This document shows, piece after piece, positions 17,035-28,104 of a DNA stretch of 64,000 bases (position 1 is the stretch's first letter; each line of letters starts with the position of its first letter). The notes beneath the pieces are model-generated. The model saw only the letters and a program-made list of their open reading frames with translations. It had not been told where the DNA came from and did not search any database. Both the position numbers and the translations under genes were made by a program. The stretch is from Castellaniella defragrans (GTDB taxonomy: Bacteria; Pseudomonadota; Gammaproteobacteria; Burkholderiales; Burkholderiaceae_B): positions 60,009 to 124,008 of the forward strand of contig NZ_JACHIB010000016.1 of the NCBI RefSeq assembly GCF_014203015.1, in the 5' to 3' direction.

Positions 17035-18299
17035 TCAGCAGCCCGATTCCGGGCCCGAGGTGGGTCCGGGCTGCTTGCCGGGGGGCTCGGCGCAGCCCGC
17101 GCGCCCGTCGGTGCGCGGCCCGGCCAGGGCCGGCCAGGCGTGTCCCAGGTAGACCGCGTAGGCGCCCGCCCAGACCGCGCCGGCCGCCAGGATCAGCACG
17201 CCGGACCACGGCGCCAGCGCCGGCAGGCCGGCGGCGGCGCGCGCCAGGGCGGCCGCAACCAGGGCGCAGGCCGCCGCGGGCAGCCACGGCCTGCGGTCGA
17301 GCCAGCGCCCCGAATGGATGCGCCCCGCCAGGTTCATGATGGCGAAGATCGACAGCCCCATCGCCCCCGCCGTCAGCAGGTGACGGGCCGCCGACACCGG
17401 CCAGGCGTCCAGCAGCCAGGCCAGCCCCATGGCGCCGTAGCCCAGGGCGATGAACCAGAAGCAGGCGTACAGCATCAGCGCCCAGCGCGTGAACAGCGGC
17501 CGCCCGACGTGCCAGTCGTTCAGCACGTTGAGCACCGCCGCGCTGGCGGCCAGCGCCGTCCAGCCGACCACGGGGCCGTCGCCCAGGCCCGCCTGCGCCG
17601 CGCCGCACAGCCCGATGGCGAAGATCGCCAGGTAGCGGCGCGGCGGCCGGGCCAGGTAGCTGTCCGTCGGCGGCGGCGCGCCCGGGCGGCCGGCCTCGAT
17701 GTAGCCGTTGAGCACGCTCATGGAGACCCGGCTGCCCGCGAGCAGGATCAGGATCATCGTCAGGTCGATGGCGCCGTGGATCCAGACGAGCCCGTCGCCG
17801 CCCAGGGCGAGCGCGGCGAAGAAGCCGGCCTGGGCGAGCAGCAGGCCGCCCAGGACCCAGGCGAAGCCGAGGTGCGCACGGCGCGGGTCGCGCCACAGCG
17901 CCGGCGCCAGGCGCCCCAGCAGGAGCGCCGTGAACAGCAGATTGGGCGCTCCCGCCAGGACGGCGGCCGCGGCGGGCGGCAGCCACTGGCCCAGCACATA
18001 GGCCGCCCGGGCCGCCAGCCACAGGAGCGCCAGCGCCGCCAGCGGACGGGGCGCGATGGGGGCGGCGCCGGTGAATTCGGGAATCGCCGTCAGCAGGAAC
18101 CCCGCCGCGGCCGCCATGCCGAAGCCGAACACCAGCTCGTGCGCATGCCACAGCAGCACGCCGCCCGGCGGCTGCCAGCCCGACGGTCCGGCGCCGCTCA
18201 GGAGCAGCAGCCAGACGCCCAGGAAGCCGGCGGCGCTCGCGGCCGTCAGCACGAAGAACGGCCGGAAGCCGCAGAACCACAGGGGGTGGGAATCGGGCT

Positions 18300-18303
<4 letters not shown>
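17035..18303 (-). CDS. nnrS: NnrS-family heme/copper membrane protein
   Basis: 422-aa polytopic protein of the NnrS family (about twelve membrane segments). Conserved features seen are WFCGFRPFF at the N-terminus, [11 protein letters not shown] near residue 52 and HLLTAGAMG near 315. NnrS proteins occur with denitrification genes and help cells withstand nitric oxide and nitrosative stress. The ATG at 18303 overlaps the stop of the upstream ABC ATPase (ATGA), which makes it the last gene of a four-gene operon. The C-terminal tail is Pro/Gly-rich. Confidence 0.88.
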
Positions 18304-19081
<778 letters not shown>

Positions 19082-19085
<4 letters not shown>

Positions 19086-19951
19086 GGCGCGTCCGCCGCG
19101 CGCCAGCGCTCGATCGTGCGCTTGAGCGGCTCCAGCAGCAGGTATTCGATGGCCAGCAGCAGCCCCAGGACCGCCACGATCCAGCCCATCGAACCGGCCA
19201 TGTCCAGCTGCGCGCGCGAGACCGCCAGCGCGGCGCCCGCGCCGTCCGAGGCCGCCAGCAGTTCGGCCATCACCACCACCTTCCAGGAAATCCCCAAGGC
19301 CGTGATCCAGGCCGGCAGCAGGTACGACACCACGTGCGGCAGGTGCACGTCGAACAGCGTCGTCCACCAGGGCAGCCGGTAGACCCGCGCCACGTCCGTG
19401 AGCTGGCCGTCCAGCGTGCGCGCGCCCTGCATCGCGCCGGCGAAGACGATGGGGAAACAGGCCACGGCCACCGTGAATACCGGCGTGGCGTCGCCCATGC
19501 CGAACCACAGCATGGCCAGCACCAGCCAGGCGATGGGCGGCATGCCCAGCAGCAGCGTCACCAGCGGGCGGGACAGCAGCGCCGCCGTCACGGAGCGCCC
19601 CGCCAGCATGCCGAGCACGCTGCCGGCGAGCACCGCCGCGCCCAGGCCCGTCAGCGTGCGGCGGGCCGAGATCCACAGCTCCGGCGCGGCCAGGCCCGAG
19701 GCCAGCATGTCGCCCAGCCGCTCGAAGGTGGCCAGCGGCCCGGGCAGGATCAGCGGCCCGTAGTACTGGCCGCCCCATTCCCAGAGCGCGCAGAACAGCA
19801 GCAGGCTCGCCACCGCGCCCCAGCCGCTCCACAGATAGGCCAGGGCCGCGCCCGCGCCGTCGGCCAGCCGCCGCGGCACGGCGGCCAATCCTTCGGCGGA
19901 TGCGTCCGGCCGCGCGGCCGCATCCAGCGGACCTCTAGGCGTAGAAGCCAT
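19082..19951 (-). CDS. ABC transporter permease (SsuC/TauC/NrtB type)
   Basis: 289-aa integral membrane protein with about six membrane segments and the cytoplasmic EAA-like loop (around DVHLPHVVSYLLPAWITALG). The N-terminal 35 residues are a cytoplasmic extension. It overlaps the ATPase by four bases and the upstream binding-protein gene by 17 bases, so all three are one unit. Confidence 0.87.
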
Positions 19952-21008
19952 CGTCGGGCAGCCGTCCGCCGACCAGCGCGGGCTGTCCGTCCAGCAGGCA
20001 GCGGAAGAAATAGTCCAGTTCGGGCCGGGCCTCGCGCGCGTCCACCGCGCGTTCGCGCGCCTGCGCGATCGAGTCGGCCACCGCCTCGGGCGTCAGCATG
20101 GGAATGTGCCGCGCCACGGCTTCGCCGCATTCCTGCGGATGCGCCAGGCACCAGGCGAGCGAATCGGCATAGCCGCGCCGCAGCCGGTCGGCCAGGCGCG
20201 CATCCGCGTGCAGCGGCCCGACGGCCGCCAGGCCGGCCTGAGGGATGCGCGGCTCGCGTTCCAGGATGCGGCCCCAGGCCTGCGACAGGTCCACGCCGCG
20301 ATACAGCGTGGGCGCCACGATCGACACCGGGAAGGAATCGCTCTTGCGCAGCGCCATCGACACCGCCGGCTCGGGCAGCAGCGCGTGGTCCACCCGCCGG
20401 GTCAGCAGCAGCTGGATGGCGTCGAAGGGCGTGGGCACGTGGCGCAGCGAGAAGTCCCGTTTCGGATCCAGCCCCAGGCGGGTCGCCAGCAGGCCGAACA
20501 GGATGTCGGGCATGTCCGCCCGGAAGGGCATGGCGATTTCCTGGCCGCGGAAGTCTTCCAGCGTCCGGCGCGACGCGTCGCGCGTCACCAGCCACAGCAT
20601 CCCCCAGGTGGAGACGTTCAGCAGGCGCAGCGGCACGCCCTGGTTGTACAGGTTGGCGGCCACGTTGGAGGGCATGGCCATGAAATCCGCGCCGTCGCGC
20701 ACCGCCCAGGCGCGCAGCTGGTCCGGGTTCTGCCACAGCTGGAAGCGCGCGCCGGGCGCCACGTCGTTCAGGGCGCCGGAATCGACCAGATGGACCAGGG
20801 GGTAGGAGACGGTGGCGGGCGGCCCCGACAGCACCAGCGGCCGGTCCAGCGGCGCCGCGGACGCATCGGCCGCCTGCTGCGCGCGCGCCGGCGCGGCCGA
20901 CAGCAGGCCCAGGGCGGGCGCCAGGCCCAGCAGGGCACGGCGCCGCGCGCCGCGAACGGACAGGCCGCCGGAAGGCGGGACGGAGGTCAGGGGAGAACGG
21001 GAAGACAT
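19935..21008 (-). CDS. ABC transporter substrate-binding protein (NMT1/SsuA-like)
   Basis: 357-aa exported protein. A signal sequence with a twin-arginine-like start (RRRALLGLAPALGLLSAAPARA) ends near residue 44. The mature part has the SsuA/NMT1-like core: GADFMAMPSNVAANLYNQG, LEDFRGQEIAMPF and the helix region DHALLPEPAV. Such proteins deliver nitrate, sulfonates, taurine or pyrimidine precursors. The ligand is not predictable here; the link to NnrS and an FNR-type site favours a function under oxygen limitation. Confidence 0.85.
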   Translation of the reverse strand: MSSRSPLTSVPPSGGLSVRGARRRALLGLAPALGLLSAAPARAQQAADASAAPLDRPLVLSGPPATVSYPLVHLVDSGALNDVAPGARFQLWQNPDQLRAWAVRDGADFMAMPSNVAANLYNQGVPLRLLNVSTWGMLWLVTRDASRRTLEDFRGQEIAMPFRADMPDILFGLLATRLGLDPKRDFSLRHVPTPFDAIQLLLTRRVDHALLPEPAVSMALRKSDSFPVSIVAPTLYRGVDLSQAWGRILEREPRIPQAGLAAVGPLHADARLADRLRRGYADSLAWCLAHPQECGEAVARHIPMLTPEAVADSIAQARERAVDAREARPELDYFFRCLLDGQPALVGGRLPDDGFYA

Positions 21009-21064
21009 ATGCGGCAGCCGGAATCGATCCTCTGGATTGTGGACATGGAAGCCGGCAAACGCAA

Positions 21065-21078
21065 ATGATAATTATCAA
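21065..21078 (-). promoter_or_regulatory. FNR/DNR-type box (or Fur-like site) upstream of the ABC-nnrS operon
   Basis: On the minus strand it reads TTGAT-AATT-ATCAT, one mismatch from the FNR/DNR/NnrR consensus TTGAT-N4-ATCAA. Its core TGATAATTATCA is a perfect 12-bp palindrome. It is 57 bp before the operon start codon. A Fur-like reading is also possible, but nnrS in the operon favours an FNR-superfamily regulator. Confidence 0.55.
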
Positions 21079-21581
21079 GCTCCAGCCTGATTCGGATCGT
21101 CCCGAGGATCGCCCGAAGGATCGGCGCGGGGCGGATCGAACGCGGCGAGCTTCTTCAACGCGGAATCCAGGCAGCGCCGCTCCGCCGCCGACAGCGACTG
21201 CTCCAGGCCGGTTTCAAACATTTCCACCTGGGCTTCCGCCCGAGCCAGCAGATGGCGCCCCGCATCGGTCAGGTGCAGTTCCTGCAGGCGGCGGTCCTCC
21301 GCGCTGGGCAGGCGCGCCAGGACCCCGCGCTGCACCAGCCGATCGACCACGGCCACCAGATTGGGGGGGGAGACATCCAGCGCGGAACCCAGCTGGCGCA
21401 GATAGACGCCGGGATTGGCGCCCACCAGCACCAGCACGGAAAATTCGGTGGCGCTGAGCTCCAGGACGGACAGGCGGCGCAGGAAGATCTTGTGGACCTG
21501 CACTTTTGCCCGTGTGAGGCGAAACCCCAGAAAACGCGTCAGGCGCGACTGATCGATTTCCGAATGCGAAACGGGGGACAC
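21075..21581 (-). CDS. MarR-family regulator
   Basis: About 168 aa with a winged-helix core: LSVLELSATEFSVLVLVGANPGVYLRQLGSAL in overlapping parts, a recognition helix at VSPPNLVAVVDRLVQRG, and the wing RLPSAEDRRLQELHLTDAG. No ATG is in frame near the domain; GTG at 21581 is the best start but lacks a clear ribosome binding site, so the 5' end is uncertain. MarR proteins of the FerR/CouR type repress hydroxycinnamate genes and are released by the CoA thioester. Its place at the end of the ferulate-type cluster supports this role, though this is inference. Confidence 0.8.
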   Translation of the reverse strand: MSPVSHSEIDQSRLTRFLGFRLTRAKVQVHKIFLRRLSVLELSATEFSVLVLVGANPGVYLRQLGSALDVSPPNLVAVVDRLVQRGVLARLPSAEDRRLQELHLTDAGRHLLARAEAQVEMFETGLEQSLSAAERRCLDSALKKLAAFDPPRADPSGDPRDDPNQAGA

Positions 21582-21657
21582 GGCGCGAGTGGGGAGGGGG
21601 GCATGGATGACGGTTGAGCATAGCACAGCCCCCCGCGCGCGCCGGGCCGCCCGCGGA

Positions 21658-22758
21658 TCAGAACTGATGGCGCAGCCCCGCCATGAGGCCCGTCTGGCCT
21701 TGGCCCACCCCGGGCGATGCGGGCACGGCGCTCCCGCCGGAAACGCTGTAGGCCACCCGCGAACCATTGAACACATGGCCGGCCAGCGCATACACGGCGG
21801 TGCGCCGGCTGAAGCTGTAGGTGGCGCGCACGGACAGAAGCTGGGCATCGGCGCCGGAGCGATCGGCATCCAGATAGGTGTAGGTGGCGTCCAGCGTCAC
21901 CGCCCGCGTCAGCGGGTGGCTCACCGCGGCGTAGTACTGGTTGCTGCGGTAGGTCTCGCCCACCGCTTCGAGCTCGCGGCGGATGACGCCTGCGCCCAGC
22001 CGCGTCCCGCCGACCATCACGTAGCCCGTCAGATAGGTATGGTCGTCCCGGCTGCCGTCGCCGATCGTCAGGCCGGCGGGCTGGCCGAAGAAGCCCGAAC
22101 CCTTCACCCCCTTGAGCCGGTCGTGCGCCAGCGCCACGCCCCATCGCCGGTTGTCGTATTTGACCAGGGCCGAATAGGCGGCGCACGCGCTGCCGTGCTG
22201 CGGTCCGCAGTTCGACGGGGCGCTGCCGTCGCGGGCATTGGAGTAGGCCGCGCCCAGCGTCCAGGCGCCGAACGTCCCGCGATAGGTGAAGGCGTTGTCC
22301 AGGCGCTGGTTGGGCAGGTAGGCGTCCAGGGAGCCCAGGCCGTACACGGCGGGGCCCATCAGATCGGACCCCATCATCGCGTACAGGCCCATGGCGTACT
22401 GCCGGCCCAGCGCCAGCGTGCCCCAGTCGCCGCTCAGCCCGAGATAGGCCTGGCGGCCGAAACTGCGCCCGCTCTGCATGAAACTGCCCGTCCCCAGGGC
22501 CATGCCCGTCTCCAGGACGAACACCGCCTTCAAGCCGCCGCCCAGGTCCTCCTCGCCCTTGAACCCCAGGCGCGACGGCATGTGCCCCGCCGTGACCGCC
22601 GGCATGCGCGTGAGCGTCCCGCCCTCGGCGATGTGGTCGAGATATTCGATGCCGGTGTCGGCCACGCCGTAGATCTGCATGCTGTCCTGCGCGGACACGG
22701 CGGCCGCGCCCAGGAGCGCGCCGGTGGCCAGTGCCCATCGAACCTCTTGATGCATCAT
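21658..22758 (-). CDS. Gram-negative porin (Burkholderiales OmpC-like)
   Basis: 366-aa outer-membrane beta-barrel. The signal peptide ends at AVSAQ-D near residue 24, followed by MQIYGVADTGIEY, the standard start of betaproteobacterial porins. SRLGFKGEEDLGGGLKAVF is the second hallmark, and the C-terminal residue is Phe. The start overlaps the acyl-CoA dehydrogenase stop (ATGA), so this porin is tied to the aromatic-acid operon and probably admits its substrate. Confidence 0.92.
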   Translation of the reverse strand: MMHQEVRWALATGALLGAAAVSAQDSMQIYGVADTGIEYLDHIAEGGTLTRMPAVTAGHMPSRLGFKGEEDLGGGLKAVFVLETGMALGTGSFMQSGRSFGRQAYLGLSGDWGTLALGRQYAMGLYAMMGSDLMGPAVYGLGSLDAYLPNQRLDNAFTYRGTFGAWTLGAAYSNARDGSAPSNCGPQHGSACAAYSALVKYDNRRWGVALAHDRLKGVKGSGFFGQPAGLTIGDGSRDDHTYLTGYVMVGGTRLGAGVIRRELEAVGETYRSNQYYAAVSHPLTRAVTLDATYTYLDADRSGADAQLLSVRATYSFSRRTAVYALAGHVFNGSRVAYSVSGGSAVPASPGVGQGQTGLMAGLRHQF

Positions 22759-24518
22759 GGATGTCTCCTTTGTATTTCAGGATCGCGGGCCGCCTGGATG
22801 CGGCGCAGCCAGTGCTCGGCATCCAGAAGCCCGTAGCGGAAGAAATGGCGGGCGCTCTCGCGCTTGTCCTCGAACGCAGCCGTGGCGACCCGCGCGGCGC
22901 GGCACCAGGCGAAGGCCAGGGCCACCGTCCCCACCAGGCGCAGGTAGTCCTCCGCGGCCCGCGCGGGAAGGCCGGGATCGATCGCGGCATCCGCGGCGAG
23001 GGCCCGCGTGGCGTCGTCCAGCCGTTCGCACCACGCCTGCAGCGCCTCGGCCAGGGGGCGCGCAGGGGCGCTGGCGCGCGCGGCCGCGGCTTCCGCGCGC
23101 AGGACCTCCAGCAGGGGCTCCAGGCCCGCCCCGGGCGCCAGCACCTTGCGCCGCAGGAGATCCATCGCCTGGATCTGGTTGGTGCCTTCGTAGATCATGG
23201 CGACCCGGCTGTCGCGCACGATCTGCTCGATCCGGTATTCGCGCACGTAGCCATAGCCGCCGAACACCTGCAGGGCCTCGCTGGCCAGGGAGAAGCCCCG
23301 TTCGGTGAAAAAGGACTTGATCACCGGCGTCAGCAGGGCCGCCAGGTCGCGGGCGCGCGCCCGCCCGGCCGCGTCGGGCGCATGCGCCGCCTGGTCGAGC
23401 AGATGGCCGGCCCAGTAGCCCAGCGCCCGCATGCCTTCCGTCCAGACCCGCAGGTCCGCGAGCATGCGGCCCACCGGCGCATGGAAGCCCGCCGCGCCGG
23501 CCGGCCCGCGGGCGCCTTCGGCGCGCGGCAGCGCCCGCGCCTCCAGGCGTTCCCGCGCATGGTCCAGCGCCAGCCGATAGGCCATCTCGGCATGCCCGAG
23601 CCCCTGCAGGCCCACATGCAGGCGCGCCGAATTCATCATGACGAACATGGCCGCCAGGCCGCGATGCGGCTCGCCGACGAGCCAGCCGCGGGCATCCTCG
23701 AACCGCAAGGTGCAGGTGGCGCTGCCCTTGATGCCCATCTTGCTTTCGATGCCGTCGCAATGGACGGCGTTGGGCTCCCATCCGCCCTCGTCCCGCGGGA
23801 TCCGCTTGGGCACCAGGAACAGCGAAAGCCCCTTGGTGCCGGACGGCGCGTCGGGCAGGCGCGCCAGCACCAGGTGCACGATGTTCTCGGTCAGGTCGTG
23901 GTCGCCGCCCGAGATGAATATCTTGCTGCCCTCGATGCGATGGCTGCCGTCTTCGCAGGCGCGCGCCCGCGTGCGCAGCAGCCCCAGGTCGCTGCCGGCC
24001 TGCGGCTCGGTCAGGCACATGGTGGCCAGCCAGTCTCCGCGCACCAGATGCGGCAGATAGGTCTCGCGGATCCATTGCGGCGCATGGGCGCGCAGGCACA
24101 GGCAGGCGCCTCGCAGGAGGCCCGGATACATCGCCCAGGCATGATTGCTCGAAACGATCATCTCGTTGAGCACGGCATCCAGCAGCTCCGGCAAGCCCTG
24201 GCCGCCGTCGGCCGGATCGCACGCCAGCGCGGGCCAGCCCGCCTCGACGTAGGCCCGGTAGGCCGCGGCGAAACCATCCGGCGTGCGCACCGCTGCGCCG
24301 TCGAACGCGCAGCCCTGCAGATCGCCGCTGCCGTTGAGCGGCGCGAGCACGTCGCCGCAGAACTGGCCGGCCGCCTCGCAGATCATGCGCGCAGTCGGGG
24401 CGTCGAGCGATTCGTAGGCGGGCATGCGCTTCCAGTCCGAAGGGGCGTCCAGCCACTGCTCCAGGACGAAGCCGATGTCGCGCAGCGGCGCCTCGTAGCG
24501 GGGACGGCCGGCGCTCAT
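22755..24518 (-). CDS. Acyl-CoA dehydrogenase
   Basis: 587-aa FAD enzyme of the long acyl-CoA dehydrogenase group (DmdC/FadE5-like, with an extra C-terminal domain). MCLTEPQAGSDLG near residue 168 and FVGGYGYVREY-like sequence VFGGYGYVREYRIEQIVRD near 425 are the family motifs. Similar genes occur in several hydroxycinnamate clusters, where a side-chain or dihydro-derivative oxidation is suspected. It is linked by four-base overlaps to the MFS gene upstream and the porin downstream. Confidence 0.88.
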   Translation of the reverse strand: MSAGRPRYEAPLRDIGFVLEQWLDAPSDWKRMPAYESLDAPTARMICEAAGQFCGDVLAPLNGSGDLQGCAFDGAAVRTPDGFAAAYRAYVEAGWPALACDPADGGQGLPELLDAVLNEMIVSSNHAWAMYPGLLRGACLCLRAHAPQWIRETYLPHLVRGDWLATMCLTEPQAGSDLGLLRTRARACEDGSHRIEGSKIFISGGDHDLTENIVHLVLARLPDAPSGTKGLSLFLVPKRIPRDEGGWEPNAVHCDGIESKMGIKGSATCTLRFEDARGWLVGEPHRGLAAMFVMMNSARLHVGLQGLGHAEMAYRLALDHARERLEARALPRAEGARGPAGAAGFHAPVGRMLADLRVWTEGMRALGYWAGHLLDQAAHAPDAAGRARARDLAALLTPVIKSFFTERGFSLASEALQVFGGYGYVREYRIEQIVRDSRVAMIYEGTNQIQAMDLLRRKVLAPGAGLEPLLEVLRAEAAAARASAPARPLAEALQAWCERLDDATRALAADAAIDPGLPARAAEDYLRLVGTVALAFAWCRAARVATAAFEDKRESARHFFRYGLLDAEHWLRRIQAARDPEIQRRHP

Positions 24519-25897
24519 GCGGCCTCCGGCGCGGTCGCTTCCAGCCTGGCCATCAGCTTGCGGTAGGGAATGATGGCGGCCGCCAGGCAGACGGCCCCCA
24601 GCGCGGCCGCCAGCGCGCAGACCAGGCCCAGAGACAGGCCCACCTTCATTTCGTCATGGAAGACGAAGTCGGTGAAGAAGGCCACCAGGAACGGACCGCA
24701 TCCCAGGCCGATGAGATTGACCAGCAGCAGGTAGATGGAAGTCACCTGGCCGCGCAGCTGATTGGGCGTGACGGCCTGCAGGATGGGTGGCGCCAGCGCC
24801 ACCGGCATGCCCAGGAAGAACGTCGTCAGCGCCACGGCGGCCAGCGCGACGGTGGGCGAATCCGTGAACGCCAGCAGCAGGCCGGCCGGGATCAGCACCA
24901 GGGTGGCGGCCAGGGAGATGACCACGGAGCCCACCAGCCTGCCGCTGCGGGTCAGCCAATCCGCCAGGAATCCGCTGATCAGCATGCCGCCGATGCCGCA
25001 CGTCAGGATGATCAGGCCATAGGCCGGCCCGATCTCGCCGGGCGTCCAGCCCCACTGGCGGATGAAGGTCGCGGGCAGCCAGGCGGTGATCCCGAAAGTC
25101 ACCATGGCCGTCACGCCCGGGGCCAGCAGCAGCGGCACGTAGACGCCCGGGTGCTGGAGCACGTAGGCCAGGCTCGGCGCGGGTTCCGCGGGATCGCTGC
25201 GGGGCAGGGCGGCGCGCCCGTCCTTCAGGGCCGCGAGGCCCCGCCGGATCGGCTCGCGCACGGTGGCGATCAGGATCAGCGCCGGAATGCCCGGCAGCGC
25301 CACGTAGATGAACGCCGCCTGCCAGGGCTTGAACACGCCCAGCAGGGGAATCGCCACCTGGCCGGCCTGGCTGGCCGCCTGGATCACCACGCCGCCGACG
25401 ATGAACGCCATCGCCGAGCCGATATACACCCCGGAGGTATAGATGCTCATGGCGCGGCCGCGCCCTTCGGGGGGGAAATAGTCGGCCAGCATGGAATAGG
25501 CCGCGGGCGACAGGGCCGCCTCGCCCACGCCCACCAGCATGCGGACGAGGAACAGCGTGGCGAATCCCGTGACGTAGCCGCCCGCGCCGGTGGCCAGGAC
25601 CCAGAGCACCATGCCGATGGCGATGAGATTGCGGCGGTTCCAGCGATCGGCCACGCGGCCCAGGAAAATGCCCATCAGGGCATAGAAGATGGCGAAGGCG
25701 AACCCATGCACGATGCTGAAGGCCCAGTCGGCCAGATGCAGGTCCTGCTTGATGGGCTGCACCAGCAGCCCCAGGATCTGGCGGTCGACGAACGACAGCG
25801 TGTAGGCGAACAGCAGGACGAAAGTGACGTAATAGGCGTAGCCCAGGCGAGGCGAAGCCTCCGGCGCGACCGCGCCGAAAGTGGCGGATTGACTCAT
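24515..25897 (-). CDS. MFS transporter, probable aromatic acid importer
   Basis: 460-aa major facilitator with about twelve membrane segments. The loop GRVADRWNRRNLIAIG is the MFS signature A and RMLVGVGEAALSPAAYS is typical of the Spinster-like/aromatic-acid group. ATG at 25897 is preceded by CAGGAAAA. It is 29 bp after the CoA ligase gene. Import of a hydroxycinnamate such as ferulate or p-coumarate is inferred from the neighbours. Confidence 0.85.
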   Translation of the reverse strand: MSQSATFGAVAPEASPRLGYAYYVTFVLLFAYTLSFVDRQILGLLVQPIKQDLHLADWAFSIVHGFAFAIFYALMGIFLGRVADRWNRRNLIAIGMVLWVLATGAGGYVTGFATLFLVRMLVGVGEAALSPAAYSMLADYFPPEGRGRAMSIYTSGVYIGSAMAFIVGGVVIQAASQAGQVAIPLLGVFKPWQAAFIYVALPGIPALILIATVREPIRRGLAALKDGRAALPRSDPAEPAPSLAYVLQHPGVYVPLLLAPGVTAMVTFGITAWLPATFIRQWGWTPGEIGPAYGLIILTCGIGGMLISGFLADWLTRSGRLVGSVVISLAATLVLIPAGLLLAFTDSPTVALAAVALTTFFLGMPVALAPPILQAVTPNQLRGQVTSIYLLLVNLIGLGCGPFLVAFFTDFVFHDEMKVGLSLGLVCALAAALGAVCLAAAIIPYRKLMARLEATAPEAA

Positions 25898-25926
25898 GAC
25901 GTTTTCCTGTATCTGAGATGGCGCGG

Positions 25927-28068
25927 TCAGGCGTGCCGGGGTTCGGCCAGCATGAGGGCGTCGAGCGCCACGACGCCCTGCCCTTCGGGATGGACCACGA
26001 CCGGGTTCAGGTCGATCTCGCGCAGGGCGGGCGTGCCGCGCACGATCCGTCCCAGCCGGCCGATCAGCGCGGCCAGCGCGGCCGTGTCCAGCGCGGGGGC
26101 TCCCCTGAATCCATGGAACAGCGCGGCGCTCTTGAGCTGGTCGAGCTCGGCCAGGATGCCGGCTTCGGACAGATCGGCGTCGAGCAGGCGCATGTCCCGG
26201 ACGACCTCGGCGGTCACGCCGCCGATCCCGGCGAGGAGCACCGGCCCCCAGTGCGGATCGATCCGGGCGCCGACGATCATCTCCAGCCCCCGCCGGCCCA
26301 TGGCCTCGACCAGGATGCCCTCCAGCACGATGGAGGGATCGTGCCGCCGGACGTCGGCCACCATGCGCTCCCAGGCCTCGCGCAGCCCCTGTTCGTCCGC
26401 GACGCCCAGGATCACCCCGCCCGCGTCGCTCTTGTGGCTGAGCCGTTCGGACTGGGCCTTCAGCGCCACCGGATAGCCCAGCGCGCGGGCGGCGTCGGCC
26501 GCCTCCTGCACGCTGGCGGCGAACCGGCCGGGCGCGAATGCGATGCCCGCGGCGCCCAGCAGCGCCTTGGATTCGTATTCCGGGATCACCGTGCGATGCG
26601 CCGGCAGTTCCAGCGCCACCGGCGCCTCCGTGGCGCGATCGAAACGGCGGGAGGAAAACTCGATCAGGCGCCGCACCGCGCGAAAGACCCGCTCGGTGCT
26701 GGGAAAATAGGGGATGCCCAGCGCCCGCATCTCGGCGATGAAGGATGCGGGCACCTCGGCGCCTTCGTCCAGCCCCGCCACGATGACCGGCTTGGCCGGC
26801 TTGCATTCGCGCACGGCGCGCAGCACCGCCGGTATCTTGATGCCGCTGGTGACCGGATCGCCCTGGATCAGGCCCACCACGATGGTGGAAAAACGGTCGT
26901 CGCCGAACAGCGCCGCCAGGACGCGGCAATAGAGATCGGGCTCCACCAGCCCCTGCGCGGTCAGGTCCAGCGGATTGCTGACAGCCACGAAGGCCGGCAT
27001 GGCCTCGCGCAGCGCCGGCGCGTCGTCCTCGCCGATCGGCGGCAGCGCGATGCCCAGGTCCTCGGCCAGATCCAGGCACAGCGCCTTGAAGGCGCCGGAC
27101 TCGCCCACGACGGCGGTGCCCGGCGAAGGCAGCTGCGGGCAGCGCACGGCGATCTCGGCAATGTCGCCCAGCTCTTCCAGCGTCTCGGCGAAGATCACGC
27201 CGGCGCGGCCCAGCTTGAGGCGCATGACGGCATGGTCGCCCGCCAGGGCGCCGGTATGGGTGGCCGCCGATTCGCGCGCGGCGCTGCTGCGCCCCGGATG
27301 CAGCAGCACCACGTGCTTGCCCAGGGCGCGCGCGCGTTCGACGGCGGCGAGCATGCGCCGCGGATGGCGGAACTGCTCGACGATCATCGCGATGACGCGG
27401 GTATCCGGATCGTCGAGCAGAAACTCCACGTAGTCCTCGGCATGGCTGGCCGCCTCGTTGCCGGTCGATATCGCATAGGACAGCGGCAGGCGGCGGCTGG
27501 AGAGCGTGGTGCACAGCACCGTCATCATCGCGCCGCTCTGCGACACCACGCCGATGGACGGCCCGCGCCGCGCCGGCGCCGGCCCCATATCGACCTCCAC
27601 GAAGGTCAGGGGCACGCGATCGACGTAGTTGATGCAGCCCAGGCAATTCGGGCCTTCGACCACCATGCCGTGCGCACGGGCGATTTCGGCGATCTCGCGC
27701 TGCCGCGCCTGGCCCTCCGGGCCGGCTTCGGCGAAACCGGCGGAAAAGATCACCGCCGCGCCGACGCCGCGCGCCGCCAGGCCGCGGATCGCCTCGTTGA
27801 CGGCGGGCTGCGGAATCGCCAGCACGGCCACGTCCACACCGTAGGGCAGCCGGTCCACCGAAGGCAGGCAGGGATGCCCGCCGATCTCGGCCCGCCTGGG
27901 ATTGATCAGGTGAATGTCGCCCGCAAACCCGTTGCGCTCCAGGTTGCCCAGCAGCGAAGCGCCGAGCGACCCGCGCGTCGCCGAGGCCCCGACGATCGCC
28001 ACCGACCGGGGCCTGAGCATGCGCTCTATATCAGCCGTCTCCTGGACGGCTTCCTTTGCCATTGTCAC
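25927..28068 (-). CDS. NDP-forming acyl-CoA synthetase (probable hydroxycinnamate-CoA ligase)
   Basis: 713-aa protein with the ADP-forming acetyl-CoA synthetase layout: CoA-binding domain (RPRSVAIVGASATRGSLG, residues about 18-140), succinyl-CoA ligase-like domain, and C-terminal ATP-grasp domain (ESKALLGAAGIAFAPGRFA near 500, REIDLNPVVVHPEG near the end). The motif THTGALAGDHA near 265 holds the probable phospho-histidine. Ferulate pathways often use the unrelated AMP-forming Fcs; the Sphingobium FerA enzyme is, as I recall, of this NDP-forming type. Its position next to the hydratase-lyase suggests it makes feruloyl- or coumaroyl-CoA. Confidence 0.85.
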   Translation of the reverse strand: MTMAKEAVQETADIERMLRPRSVAIVGASATRGSLGASLLGNLERNGFAGDIHLINPRRAEIGGHPCLPSVDRLPYGVDVAVLAIPQPAVNEAIRGLAARGVGAAVIFSAGFAEAGPEGQARQREIAEIARAHGMVVEGPNCLGCINYVDRVPLTFVEVDMGPAPARRGPSIGVVSQSGAMMTVLCTTLSSRRLPLSYAISTGNEAASHAEDYVEFLLDDPDTRVIAMIVEQFRHPRRMLAAVERARALGKHVVLLHPGRSSAARESAATHTGALAGDHAVMRLKLGRAGVIFAETLEELGDIAEIAVRCPQLPSPGTAVVGESGAFKALCLDLAEDLGIALPPIGEDDAPALREAMPAFVAVSNPLDLTAQGLVEPDLYCRVLAALFGDDRFSTIVVGLIQGDPVTSGIKIPAVLRAVRECKPAKPVIVAGLDEGAEVPASFIAEMRALGIPYFPSTERVFRAVRRLIEFSSRRFDRATEAPVALELPAHRTVIPEYESKALLGAAGIAFAPGRFAASVQEAADAARALGYPVALKAQSERLSHKSDAGGVILGVADEQGLREAWERMVADVRRHDPSIVLEGILVEAMGRRGLEMIVGARIDPHWGPVLLAGIGGVTAEVVRDMRLLDADLSEAGILAELDQLKSAALFHGFRGAPALDTAALAALIGRLGRIVRGTPALREIDLNPVVVHPEGQGVVALDALMLAEPRHA

Positions 28069-28104
28069 GCTTGTCTCCCATTGATTGTATTTTTGTGCCG
28101 CGGC